Below, piece after piece: positions 1 to 10,509 of a stretch of 64,000 nt of DNA (position 1 is the first letter of the stretch; every line of letters starts with the position of its first letter). Source of the DNA: Acanthochlamys bracteata. Its lineage: Eukaryota > Streptophyta > Magnoliopsida > Pandanales > Velloziaceae. The stretch is taken from NCBI GenBank assembly GCA_019914995.1, contig CM034137.1, positions 6,165,155 through 6,229,154 on the forward strand. Reading direction: 5' to 3'. Under the pieces are notes generated by a model. It was not told the DNA's origin. It ran no database searches and saw only the letters and a list, made by a program, of their open reading frames with translations. Both the position numbers and the translations under genes were made by a program.

Positions 1-989
1 TGATTAAAACTCATACTTGTAAAATCAGTACCTCATCATAAAGAAAAAACATGAGGAGTTTCTGATTAAACATGAAATTTTATTTAATTTGATTAATTGA
101 GAATAAAATTGACAATTCAAAGTACCCGGCTCGAGTTGAATCCGCTTTTCAAAATAGTGTGAGACAATTAGGGTGTGTTTATCTTGAGGTAAACTTACTT
201 TTTAAAAAATGACTTTAAAAAATTAAATTAAAAATTAAAAATATTTAATAAAAAATAATTTTTTATAAAAATGTATTAATAGTAAGTTTTACAAATGAAT
301 TTTGAAAATTTTTTTTGATAAAAATAATTTATTTAAAATTTTTTGTTTATTTTATATTAAAAGTGAGTTTGAAAAAGTGAAATTATGGGGTTGGTAAATA
401 CACCCTTAGCCAAAACAATTAGGTGAGGATATTGTCTAGATCTTTGTCCTCTTTCTTTTTATACAATTATGTTTTATTATAAGTTGCTCGACATTGCAAG
501 TTTGTCTTACTTTAAGTTTTATGTAGGATTCATTTCTTACCGATATGACTATCAGAGTTTTATTTTATTTGCAAATTTGGATACTTCAATTCTTTCAAAA
601 ATTTTGCATACTAAGCATGTTAAGTATGATTTTCAGGATTAGTTCATAAATTAAATTCTAATTAGATTTCGAAATTATGCTTCTATTTATAATTCGCCGT
701 TGAACAAACTATGTTGGATGGGTCGTCCTTGACGTGGCCCTCCATCAAGTTTATTTATTTTTACGTAAGAAACGCCCTTGAACAAAAGTATGTTGGCTAG
801 GTTCGTCTTCGACGTGGCCCTCCATCAAACTTATTTATTTTTAAGAAAACAAGCGATACAATGTTTAGCATTTTTTATTTGTGTTAGAGTTATTTCGGAT
901 ACTATATGTACAGTAGAGTTCTACTATATTAAAATTCTATCCTATTTTATAATTATTAGCTTAGATATATATATATATATATATCTATA
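1..989. other. AT-rich intergenic flank
   Basis: No gene is visible. The stretch is AT-rich, holds one MITE (171-418) and ends in a TA run (about 966-989) that borders the first MULE. The short open frame at 778-990 has no recognisable domain and runs into the TA repeat. Confidence 0.6.
171..418. mobile_element. MITE, family M2 (GTGTTTA termini)
   Basis: The left end reads agggtgtgtttatc and the right end reads taaatacacccttag, which are imperfect inverted repeats. The interior is AT-rich and non-coding. A clear relative lies at 43852-44101 with the same termini and the shared interior words ttaaaaatatttaat and tattttatattaaaagtgag. The end type resembles hAT-like MITEs. The superfamily is my inference. 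Confidence 0.6.
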
Positions 990-2450
990 GGATGGGATGT
1001 AGCCCATGAGGCACATTGTTTACTGTAGGCACATGGTGTTTGATTGAACGGCTGCGATGCAAGCACTAATCGACGAACGGCTGTGATGTGCTTCATCATT
1101 TTTAACCTAGGCACATCGACTCGACTCGAGCCAGCATTCTCATCTCAATCGTTTTTTCCTCTCCTCTGCGCAGCGCAGCGGCGTCTTCCGCTCCGCCTCC
1201 GACTGCGAAATTGAGTCCTCCGCGCTCGATGCCGGCTCGAGCGCGCAACAGAGAGTCTCTATTTCGGCCTTTGATCAAGATTCCCGCTCGTTTTTGTCTC
1301 CGATTTCAACTCCGGCCCGATTTCGCGATTCCGACCGAAATCGAGCTCTCCGCGGCTCGATTTCGCGATTCCGGTCTCCGATTCGGTCATTGAGAATGAT
1401 TCCGGCCCGATTTCATCTCCGGCTTCCCCTCCATTCCGGCTCGATTTCGCAATTCCGGCCGAAATCGAGCTCTCAGCGGCTCGATTTTGTAATTTCGGTC
1501 TCCGGTTCGGCTATTAATCAAGATTTCCCGCTCAATTTCGTCTCCGGCTTCCACTCCGGCTCAATTTCGCGATTCTGGATTCCGGTTCGGCCATTCAGAT
1601 TGATTCCGGCACGATCTCGTCTCCGGAGCCGATTTGTTTTTATTTTCGATTATTTATTTTGATTTTCACTGATTTATTTTATGATGTATTGAATTTGTTT
1701 TGCTGTGTATTGGATTTGTTTTCTGTCGTATTGGATTTGTTTTCTGTTGTATTGGATTTGTTTTCTGTCGTATTGGATTTGTTTTCTGTTGTATTGGATT
1801 TGTTTCACGGTGTATTTAATTTGTTTCATGGTGTATTGAATTTGTTTCACGGTATATTGTATTTGATTTACGGTGTATTGGTTTTTTATTTACGGTGTAT
1901 CGATTAGTTTGGGCGAAAAATGTTATGTTGAATGTATGGTTGCCAAAACTGGAATGTTGGGATATACAGATGAGGCTAGAAATAAAATTTTCTTTCGCAT
2001 CTGTGTTGCCTCTTTATCACAGTAAGGCAGTAAGGATGGCCACTGACAAAGTCAGATGGCAACCACTGCAGCTGCGATTAGAGAAGGCAGTGCAGAGAGG
2101 GAGAGAACGTTGGATGGTTTCGATTAGTCCTGATATGGGTAGTATATTTGAATCTCAAATCATGTGCCTCTGAGCCTCCTCTCTTCTGTCTTCCTCTGTT
2201 ATTGTTTTATTGTTGATGATTGCTGGAAGTGTAACTTCTGTTGTGATATATAACTCGAAACTGGATGTGTAACGTTCTGTTGTGAAATGTAATTCAATGC
2301 TGGAAATGTAGTTTGAATATAGCAAACGATGTAATTCTTCCTCTCTTCCTCTCTATTGTAAATTTTCCTCTTTGCTGAAAATGTAAACTGATGTTGTAAT
2401 CTTTCCCTATCTATATTGAAATTATTGAAATCTTTTCTATTGTTGAGTGA
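990..2450 (+). repeat. Left TIR of MULE-1
   Basis: It pairs with the reverse complement of about 6640-8543. Shared landmarks in order are ggatgggatgtag, ggcacattgtttact, a GC-rich block of repeated ggctcgatttcgcgattccg-like words (about 1230-1640), the segment with ccactgcagctg and gattagagaagg (about 2050-2095), and a block of spaced aatgtaa words (about 2230-2400). A 21-bp minisatellite at 1687-1895 has no clear partner on the right. Confidence 0.8.
1687..1895 (+). repeat. 21-bp minisatellite inside MULE-1 left TIR
   Basis: About nine degenerate copies of a 21-bp unit (gtattggatttgttttctgtc and variants, drifting to gtgtattgaatttgtttcacg). Because the unit is a multiple of three, one frame stays open with a repeating VLDLFSV heptad. 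That open frame is a by-product of the repeat and not evidence of a gene. Confidence 0.85.
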
Positions 2451-3313
2451 AATATTAACGATCAAAATTTACTTCAAATACATTATTATCATCTAAGTTG
2501 TCGTTGAAAATTTCCTCAAATACATTGAAATAGTTTTTTTTTAATTTTAGCGGATGATTAAGAATAGCGATTGTTGATGATTAAAAACAGCGATTGAAAA
2601 TCTTAATAAATGTTAACCTAAATTTGACAGCGACTACAATTAATAAAACTAAATTAATACGAGATAACATCAACAATTCAAATTGTATTTAATCACAACT
2701 TCATCCTGCATTTAACCACGCCCACATTTACTTAAATGCTTGCTACAGTCGCCAACTTTCTCCAGCGCTTATGTTTTTCTCCCTATTTTCATGCTCTGTT
2801 TTTCTCTTTCTGCGCCATTTTATTTCTTTTTCTTCTTCATTCTTGCTCTGTTTTGCTTTAAATCTTCAGCGATACAAAACTTATTTTGTCTGTTTTTCTT
2901 ATTCTCCCTGTGATATAAAGCAAATATTCAGCGTTCTCTCTAAGCTCGTCTCTTCTTCTCCATGGCTCAGAACACTGTAAATTTTGAAGAAGATGTCCTA
3001 ACTGATAAATATCTTGCTAAATTTTATTTATTGAATATTATATTACTAAATTTAAAACAAGCATAATAGATCAAAAGAAAAGACTTTGCAGCCGTTAACT
3101 TAATTTTTGTTATATTAAAAGTGGAACATAAAATGGAAAGTGATTAAGAACAGAAAATATTTTAAAAGAATACATATCTAGTACGTTAGGTTATAACTTT
3201 TCAATTTTTTAACGCAATTCCTTTTTTATAGATTTCAAAACAAATGAGGCCGAGTGCTTTGCTGCATCAACTCAGAATATAATAGCAGAGAAGAAAAACT
3301 CACCATTTTAGAT

Positions 3314-5847
3314 ATGATTTTTCCAACTCTTGAAGCTGCAAAGGAATTTTATATATATTATGGAAGAGCAACCGGATTTAGTGCGGTTATTCGAAGGACT
3401 GAAAAAAGAAAAGGCTCCGATGAAGTCACTTCTTGTTCGATGACCTGTCAACGCTTTGGTGCGTACAGAGACCATGCCAAAAAACAACCGGATGAGAGCT
3501 TCTATAGTAATGTTATTAACCATAAGAGAAATATATCCACAGTGAAATGCGGATGTCCTGCAAGAATGAAAATAACAAAACAACCAACTGGATTGTGGAA
3601 AGTGATTCAGTATATTGGTGAGCATAATCACAACTTTGTCAGTCCAGCGAAACGAATGCGCATGACTGTTTGTAAGCATATGCCCGCTGCAGCGAAGATG
3701 CTAGTTGATTCATTTCGTGATGAAGGCATATCTGTAAATAAAGTTGCAGATATTCTCGATGGACCACAGATTGGTTTTGATGATAGAGACTGTTGGAATC
3801 ATTTGGGACCATCTTGTTGGGCCTCCAAGTTAGGCTAGGCCCGGGTTAGTAGCATGTGGGCTTGATGGGCCTGTGTGAAAGACGGACTAGCTAATTTGGA
3901 GGTGGGCTAGCAACTCGCCTTGGGTTGGGCCAAGTGGACCCTGGCTTGGTGGGCTTAACAGCCCACGCCCCTTAATAGTCCCATGTTGGCTAGGTGTTGG
4001 AATGGATATGTGCTTATAAGTGGAGGATGCTAACCCCTAATAAGTTGGCCAATCCTTTTAGTGTGGGGGTCCGATCCTACACATCTAAAGAGTACAAAAA
4101 ACCTGTTCAAGGGGATGCAACCGCAGCGCTTGATTTTTTTAAAAAGAAGAGTATAGAAAATCAAAATTTCTTTTATACAATACAGATGAACAGTGAAGCA
4201 AGAGCAATAAATTTTTTCTGGGTGGATGGTCGATCTCGTTTAAAATTTCAGTATTTTGGGGATGTGATGTTCTTCGACACAACATATCGTACAAACGTGT
4301 ATGAAATGCCCTTTGTCCCATTTACTGGAGTGAATCACCATATGCAGTCAATTTCATTTGGTTGTGCATTACTTTTGGATGAAACAGAAGAGTCTTTCCA
4401 TTGACTTTTTGAAACTTGGCTTGCAGCTATGAGAGGACGTGCTCCATCTTCTCTCATTACTGATCAAGACAAAGCTATGACTGCAGCAGTTGAGAAGGTA
4501 TTTTCGAATACACGACATCGATTTTGCTTGTGGCATGTGATGAAAAAATTTTCTGAAAAGTTTCCACACATTTATTTCAAAAAGTCACAATTTAAAAAAG
4601 ATATCCGAATGTGCATTAGAGACACTTATTCTCCTTGTGGTTTTGAGATGAGATGGAATGAATTGATATGTAAGTACAACTTGAAAGAGAACGAATGGCT
4701 TCAAGGGATCTACGAAATTCGAAAAAAATAGGCTCCAGTTTATCATTTTGACACTTTTTATGCTGGTATGAATACTACAAGACGCTCTGAAGATATGAAC
4801 TCTGTTGACAATAACTTTTTTCACCCTACAACAACTCTTCACGAGTTTGTAGTGAAGAACGACAAGTGTTTGGCTCAAATTGTGGAAAAGGAAAAGAAAG
4901 AGGATTATATTAGCGAACACTCTGATCGCATTTTAGGTGGTCATGCTTATCTTTTGAAGAATGCAGCAAATATATATACTAGAAATGTGTACGACAGATT
5001 CAGAAATGAGTTTGAAAAAGCTCAAGCAGAGTATGTTCTATATGACGATGAAAAGGATAGTGATGGCTGCACGACTTACATTTACAAGTCGCGAGTGCTC
5101 GGTGATGATCGTGCGTGGAAGGTAAAATTCAACCATGCCACCAAAGAAGGCTATTGTGAATGCAAATTTTTTGACTTTGTTGGCATTCCTTGTGGACATC
5201 TTATGAAAATCTTTCAGTCCCGTGACATAGACATACCTGTTAACTTCATTCTTAAGAGGTAGATGAAACGGGCTAATAAATATAGAGTCGAGTATGATGG
5301 TGGAGCAGTACGAGGCCATGAGCATTCTGACCTATTAAGAACTACTCAACTTTTGAAGATTTCCACTCAATTGGCCTATGAAGCTGGTGAAGCAGACGAG
5401 ACTTTTCAATTAATGTTACAAACATTACAAAGGTTGTCACTGCAGATCAATGAAGTAAGGAAGACTAATGAGAGCTCAAAAGATGATTCATGTACTACCA
5501 CGGAGAGCACACAAGTTGGTGTTAATGCATCTCAAGTTCTACTTTTAAATTCAAATATTTCACAAACCAAGGGAAGAAAAAGAGAAGGAAAAGCTTCTGT
5601 TGGTAGTAGTAGAATAAAAGGCGGTTTGGAGAAGTCACTTGCAAAAAGCAAAGCGAAAATATGGAGAAGATGTGCTTATTGTAATAAGATTGGCGTTAAA
5701 CACGATAAGGGAAATTGTTATGAAAATCCAAAAAGAAAGAAGAAGACAGTTATTGATGAAACCAATCTTAGTGATGATAATGAATCCATAAATACAAATG
5801 ATCTCAACAATAATGATGATGACGTATCAATAGGTGATGATTTTTGA
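3314..5847 (+). pseudogene. FAR1/FHY3-type MULE transposase pseudogene (MULE-1)
   Basis: This is the transposase of MULE-1. In order I see a FAR1 DNA-binding domain (3314-3670, with the zinc ligands KCGCPA and GEHNHNF), a MULE DDE domain (FDTTY at about 4276, ITDQD at about 4455, RRSED at about 4785), a SWIM zinc finger (CEC then CGH at about 5156-5200), a zinc-knuckle-like segment (CAYCN ... HDKGNC at about 5672-5720) and an acidic tail. The frame is broken by a solo LTR at 3815-4081 and by stops at 4402 (TGA), 4729 (TAG) and 5260 (TAG), each where Trp is expected. Apart from the LTR, which shifts the frame by its length plus the 5-bp duplication, all segments share one frame. An upstream short exon is possible. 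It cannot make an active enzyme now. Confidence 0.9.
3815..4081. mobile_element. Solo LTR inside MULE-1 transposase
   Basis: A 267-bp segment begins tgttgggcctcc and ends gatcctaca, the TG...CA ends of an LTR. It is flanked by an exact 5-bp target duplication, catct (3810-3814 and 4082-4086). The paralogous transposase of MULE-2 lacks it: removing the LTR and one catct leaves the same spacing between the conserved NHL and SKEYKKP words. No retroelement interior remains, so it is a solo LTR from LTR-LTR recombination or a very short element. Orientation is not determined. Confidence 0.85.
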
Positions 5848-5884
5848 GATGAAATTGTATAAACTTTATGGCTTTTGTTCAAAT

Positions 5885-6400
5885 ATAAGTGTGTATTTTG
5901 TTCAAGCTTGCTCTCTGTTTGAGATGCAATTATAATTATTTTAAGTTTGCTCTCTATTCAAGCTTACTCTTTATGAATTTAGCTCAAGCATGTTCTCTGT
6001 TTACTGCCTTCTTGCTCTCTGTTTGATGTAAAATTTCTCTCTGTTTGTTGCTTCTTGCTCTCTGTTTGATGTAAAAGTGCTCTGTTTGTTGTAAAATTGC
6101 TCTCTGTTTATTGCTTCTTGCTCTCTGTTTAATGTAAAAGTGCTCTATTTGCTGTAAAATTGCTCTCCGTTTATTGCTTATTGCTTTCTGTTTAATGTAA
6201 AAATGCTTTGTTTGCTGTAAAATTGCTCTGTTTGCTGCCTTTTGCTCTGTTCGAGTAAAAATGCTCTTTATTTGGTGTCTTTTTGCTTTCTGTTTGAGTA
6301 AAAATGCTCTTTGTTTGCTGCCTTTTTGTTCTTTGTTTGAGTAAAAATGCTCTGCTGCCTGAGTTGCTCTCTATTTGATGTTATTAATTGCTCTATATTT
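5885..6400 (+). repeat. Degenerate minisatellite (TTGCTCTCTGTTTGATGTAAA type)
   Basis: Just 3' of the transposase frame lies a run of about 20 degenerate copies of a roughly 20-25-bp unit, variants of ttgctctctgtttgatgtaa, alternating with a gctgcctttttgctc variant. No coding sense. It lies between the transposase stop and the right TIR. Confidence 0.75.
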
Positions 6401-6639
6401 GTTGTATAATTACTACTATCTAATAATTTTAATTAAATAATGATTGGCTGTGATATATGATAATTTGCTATAACTGTACAATAGTTTTTACTATATAATG
6501 ATTTATTAGTTTATATCATAATACTTAGAACGTTTTCATCATATAATAACTATTTCATAATTTTTTACAACAAATAATTTCTAATAACAAAAAACACAAA
6601 ATAGATAGATGAAATTTCATTTCATACATCTTCTTACAT

Positions 6640-8543
6640 TTCAGAAAAGTGTTACATCTTCAGATTTTGTGACATTTCACCAGAGTTGCATTTTCAGTAT
6701 CTGATTACAGCACACTTACATTTTCAGATCTAGTTATATTTCATAATAAAGAATTATATTTTCACACGTACTTACATTTCACAATACAGAGTTACATAGC
6801 CAACATTTCAATTTACTACAGAAACTTATATTTCAAGAGATACATCCATCAACATCAAAACAATTTAAAGAGAGGAAGAGGAGGGAGGCTCAGAGACTGA
6901 TTTTAATCAATAACTAAGATTCAAAGGACTGTTTCAAACCATCCATTGCTCTCTACCTCTCTACACTACCTTCTCTAATCACAGCTGCAGTGGTTGCGGC
7001 TGCTATTTGCCACCATCCTTACTGCCTTGCCATGTAATTAAAGGGTAGTGCCGATTGAGGAAAAAAGAACAAAAAATAATTTTGCAGTCTCATCATTGCA
7101 TCATCAGCCTCATCAGTATTTTCAGCATAAGGTAACATTTCACAACAGACAGTTACATTTCCAGCACTTTTCCAAAGCAAACAAAGAGGGAGCAACTTTG
7201 CAAGCAAACAGAGAGCAATTTTGCAGCCCCATCATTACCTCATCAATATTTACCAACGTCTGTGATGCAGGAAACCAACATACCTTTTTAATTTCGGCAA
7301 CCATGCATTTACAAATCCTTCCGGCCAAACTATCCACACACTATAAAACTAATACATAATTCAAAACCAATACCACATAAATCAAAACCAATACCCATAA
7401 AACAAATCCAAACACCCAAAAAAAAATCATTGGAAAAATCAGCGAAAAAAACAGAATCAATGAAATGTAAAACAATCAGCAAAAATGAAAGTTAAACTAA
7501 AGTCTAGAAAATTAAAATAAATCATGCAGAATACGAAGCTGAAGCCGAGCCGGAATGTTGATCACAAGCCGAAATGCGGAGCACAACACTCCGTTGTGGA
7601 GTGGAGATTGGAAACTTTTGAGAGGAATGCTTCAATTGAGCACATTCTCAAAAAAATTTTAAGAATGCTTCGGCTCGCTGTTGATGTGCCTAGGTTAAAA
7701 ACGATGGAGCGCATCACAGCCGTTCGCTGATTAAGTGTCTGCATCACAACCGTTGATTCAACACCATGTGCTAACAGTAAATAATGTGCCAGCCGGAGAC
7801 CACATCGGGCCAGAATCAATCTCAACGGCCGAACTGGAATTCGAAATCGCGAAGTCGAGCTGCGGAGAGTTCGATTTCGGCCGGAATCGCAAAATCGAGT
7901 CGGAGTGGAAGCCGGAGACAAAAACGGGCCGGACTGATTCTGAACATACGACCGAAATCACGAAATCGAGTCGTAGTGAGCTCCGGAGACGAGATCGTGC
8001 CAGAATCAATCTCAACGGCAGAACCGGAATCCGGAATGGCGAAATTGAGCCGCGGAAGGCTCGATTCCGGCCGGAGTCGCGAAATCAAGGGTAGTGGAAG
8101 CCGGAGACGAAATCGAGCAGGAAATCTTGATCAATAGCCGAACCGAAGACCGGAATTGCAAAATCGAGCCGTGGAGAGCTCGATTTCGGCCAGAATTGCA
8201 AAATCGGGCCGGAGTTGAAACCGGAGACGAAAACGAGCGGGAATCTTAATCAAAGGCCAAAACAGAGACTCTCTATTGCGAAATCAAGCCGGCATCGAGC
8301 GCGGAGGACTCGATTTCGCGGTCGGAGGCAGAGCGGAAGACGCCGCTGTGCTGCGCAGAGGGAGGAAAAAACGATTGAGATGAGAATGCTGACTCGAGTC
8401 GAGTCGATATGCCTAGGTTAAAAATGATGAAGCGCATCACAGCTGTTCGTCGATTAGTGCCTACATCACAGCCGTTCAATCAACACCATGTGACTATAGT
8501 AAACAATGTGCCTCATGGGATGGGATGTGCCTACATCCCATCC
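6640..8543 (-). repeat. Right TIR of MULE-1
   Basis: Reverse-complement partner of 990-2450. It includes the spaced ttacatttc words (6640-6850 and 7130-7160), the ctctaatcacagctgcag block (about 6974), the GC-rich repeats of cgaaatcgagc type (7800-8330), and the end ctacatcccatcc. It is longer than the left TIR by extra sequence around 7040-7330. Open frames in 7562-8137 on both strands are by-products of the GC-rich repeats. Confidence 0.8.
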
Positions 8544-8549
8544 CTATAT

Positions 8550-9175
8550 ATATATGGAAAAAATGCACACACATTACCCCCTCGCTTACGTCGCGCATAT
8601 CGCGTGAGCCGTCCGATCAACGATCTGACGGTCCACGCGTGTGCCTCGCCTAGAAGACAAAAATCCACACTGGAGGTATTTTTGTCAACTCAGGTATATT
8701 TTCTTCTGCCTCCTCACGCAGCTCTCATTGTCCTCCTTCATTTCTTCATTTTCTCCTTCGTAGCGAGCTCACCGCTGTCTTCCACTCGCCGTTTTCTCTC
8801 AGCCACCGAGTCTTGTTCTTCTCCGTGCAGCTTCTATTCTTTCTCATCTCTACTCCTTCTGTTAATCCCTCTCGAAATTTGTCCTTTCCCATGTCAAACC
8901 CTATCATTTCGTTTATCATGGCCGAAGCATTCTATAGCCGACCGACGATCGAATTAATTCTTCTTCTTCTTCTCGTCATTTTATGCTTTCTAACGCGTTG
9001 AATTTCAGGATTCATCGGGGTTCGTCTATCCTGCGGTTTCGCCTCTCAAGCTGGTTCACCTTTCTCGCTTACCCCATCTCATTACGCGTCGAATCGACCT
9101 CGCAGATTTCGTTCCTCTCCCGATGTGCGCGATGTATGCGCGGAGGATGATGTGCCGCGCATTTCTTCAGATATA
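8550..9175. mobile_element. Orphan MULE-like end between two MULEs
   Basis: A segment bounded on both sides by TA runs. It has the GC-rich CG-dense start gcttacgtcgcgcatatcg, then gccgtccgatcaacgatctg, a pattern common in MULE subterminal regions, and a leader-like pyrimidine-rich stretch with ttcttcttcttcttct. No transposase and no matching second end are visible, so it may be a short non-autonomous element or a leftover end. The open frame at 8409-8957 crosses from MULE-1 into this segment and is not a gene. Confidence 0.4.
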
Positions 9176-9223
9176 TATATATATATATATCTAGCAGATG
9201 TGCGCACATCACGCACATCAAAT

Positions 9224-9246
9224 CTGGACCGTCCGAGACGGTCCAG
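9224..9246. repeat. Perfect short hairpin near MULE-2 left end
   Basis: A 10-bp arm (ctggaccgtc), a 3-base loop (cga) and a perfect complementary arm (gacggtccag). It lies 32 bp inside the element end. The corresponding part of the right TIR has diverged (gaaccgtccaatccc) and does not form it. Confidence 0.8.
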
Positions 9247-9484
9247 ATAAAACTCGCATCTGCTGTCTTACGTAAATACTATGTAGGAGTACGCTGGTGA
9301 TTTCGCATGCCCTTACACAGTATAACTGTTATTTTTTTATTTTAATTTTTTTCTCTTATTTTCTTTCCTTCTTCTCCCGAGCGGATCCCGACATCGCCTC
9401 TCCGAGCTTACGATCGTCGATTTCCGCCGAGAATCTTAAGCATTTACTGCCTAATGTCTTCTCCTTCCTTCATTTTCAGGTTCA

Positions 9485-9730
9485 ATGGCTCCTTTCGATC
9501 AACTTCGTTCGAGAACCCGACTAGGCCCAAACCTTAGAACATCGGCCAGCGAGCTTCAATCCGATAAGGCAGTGTTGTTTTTTCTTCTCCTCCTCCTTCT
9601 CTTGCTATTATCCACACCAATTTCATCAATTGCAGTATCGAGCACCGTCGAAGCCGATCACCTCACTGCCATGTGTGCTCCTCGAGCTCACCGGTCTTAT
9701 TTCTCGAATTCGATCAATATCGATTGCTAG
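9485..9730 (+). other. Small ORF in MULE-2 left TIR, kept in both TIRs
   Basis: An 81-codon frame starting MAPFDQLRSRTRLG with a leucine-rich stretch. The same frame is kept in the right TIR (15414-15674, minus). A splice-like layout follows: an acceptor (gatgatgcag, about 9805) before tccggagctggagctg, and another (tgttttcag, about 9933) before gaaggcccaatgatgg, with a stop soon after. It may be the leader exons of an element-borne or captured gene. I do not recognise the product. The leucine run overlaps a cttctcctcc-rich stretch, so part of it could be intron. Confidence 0.4.
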
Positions 9731-10509
9731 TATTATTATTCCTTTCAATTCTTTACCAATGTTTTTTTTTATAGATTTTTGAATTTTTTTCTGTGATGAT
9801 GCAGTCCGGAGCTGGAGCTGGAGCCAAAGTAAGGAGAGATTCAATTACAGTGTTTCAATTGTAGGTATTTTCATTTCAGTGTTTAATTTTGTCTTTCGAT
9901 TTTTTTTTTTTTAATCTTCCCTCTGTTTTCAGGAAGGCCCAATGATGGAAGAGGTGACCCGCGTGTAGGCTTCTCTGGAGCTCGCCGGATGCAGCCTTGA
10001 GTGTCTCTGGGCTCACTGGGTGCAGTCTTGAGCAAGTGTTTACTTGCTTTCATTTTGTGTTTTTTATTTTTCATGAATGCCGATTCTTCGGCAGTGAATA
10101 AATGTCTGCAAATGTGTTTGAATGTGTGGGTGTGTATCAGTGGTGTAATGCAGGCCATTCATGTAAAGGTGTCGAATCTTGTAAACGAATGTTAGGTGTT
10201 TTTCAATAGTGAATTGCAATGTAAGCTTGTATTGTTGTTGCTGTGACAGTTTTATAAAAAACATTTGTACAAGCTTGAATATTGTGTGAATGTTTTGAAT
10301 GAGTGACCGACTATCTGAATGTGAATGTCGAATATAATTGAAAATGTATGAAGGGGTAAAGCAGACTGAAAGTTGCATATGTGATATGTGAATGTGTGGC
10401 ATTGAACTGTGTAAACGAGTATGGAGTGAATATACATGATCGTGAAGTGGATGTGGAGTGAATATTTGCAGTGGTGTATTATCTGTAAATGGGTGGCAGC
10501 CAGAACCAA

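Larger units (their letters stand above)
990..8543 (+). mobile_element. MULE-1: FAR1-type Mutator-like element, full length but dead
   Basis: A 7.55-kb element. The left end starts ggatgggatgtag just after a TA run, and the right end is its reverse complement (ctacatcccatcc) just before another TA run. The terminal inverted repeats are unusually long, about 1.45 kb on the left and 1.9 kb on the right. The interior holds one FAR1/FHY3-type transposase frame on the plus strand, now a pseudogene. The target duplication cannot be delimited because the flanks are both (TA)n. Long TIRs plus a FAR1-like transposase are typical of MULEs. Confidence 0.85.
9192..10260 (+). repeat. Left TIR of MULE-2
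   Basis: It matches the reverse complement of 14905-15902. Shared landmarks are tagcagatgtgcgcaca, ttacgtaaatact, ccttacacagtataac, the ORF at 9485-9730, and the stretch ggtgtaatgcaggccattca near 10143. Confidence 0.85.

Noticed and set aside
1211..1662. Arg/Phe/Ser-rich open frames in the MULE-1 left TIR, and their mirror frames at 7562-8137
   Set aside because: They come from the GC-rich subrepeats of the TIR, are open in several frames and on both strands, and have no start context or domain.
1659..1907. 82-codon frame with a repeating VLDLFSV heptad
   Set aside because: A translation of the 21-bp minisatellite; any repeat of unit length divisible by three stays open.
5885..6400. Possible CRISPR-like array of regularly spaced repeats
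   Set aside because: Units are degenerate and contiguous without unique spacers, and the genome is a plant nuclear one.
8409..8957. 182-codon open frame
   Set aside because: It starts in the MULE-1 TIR and ends in the neighbouring orphan element, crossing a TA run, so it is not a conserved gene.
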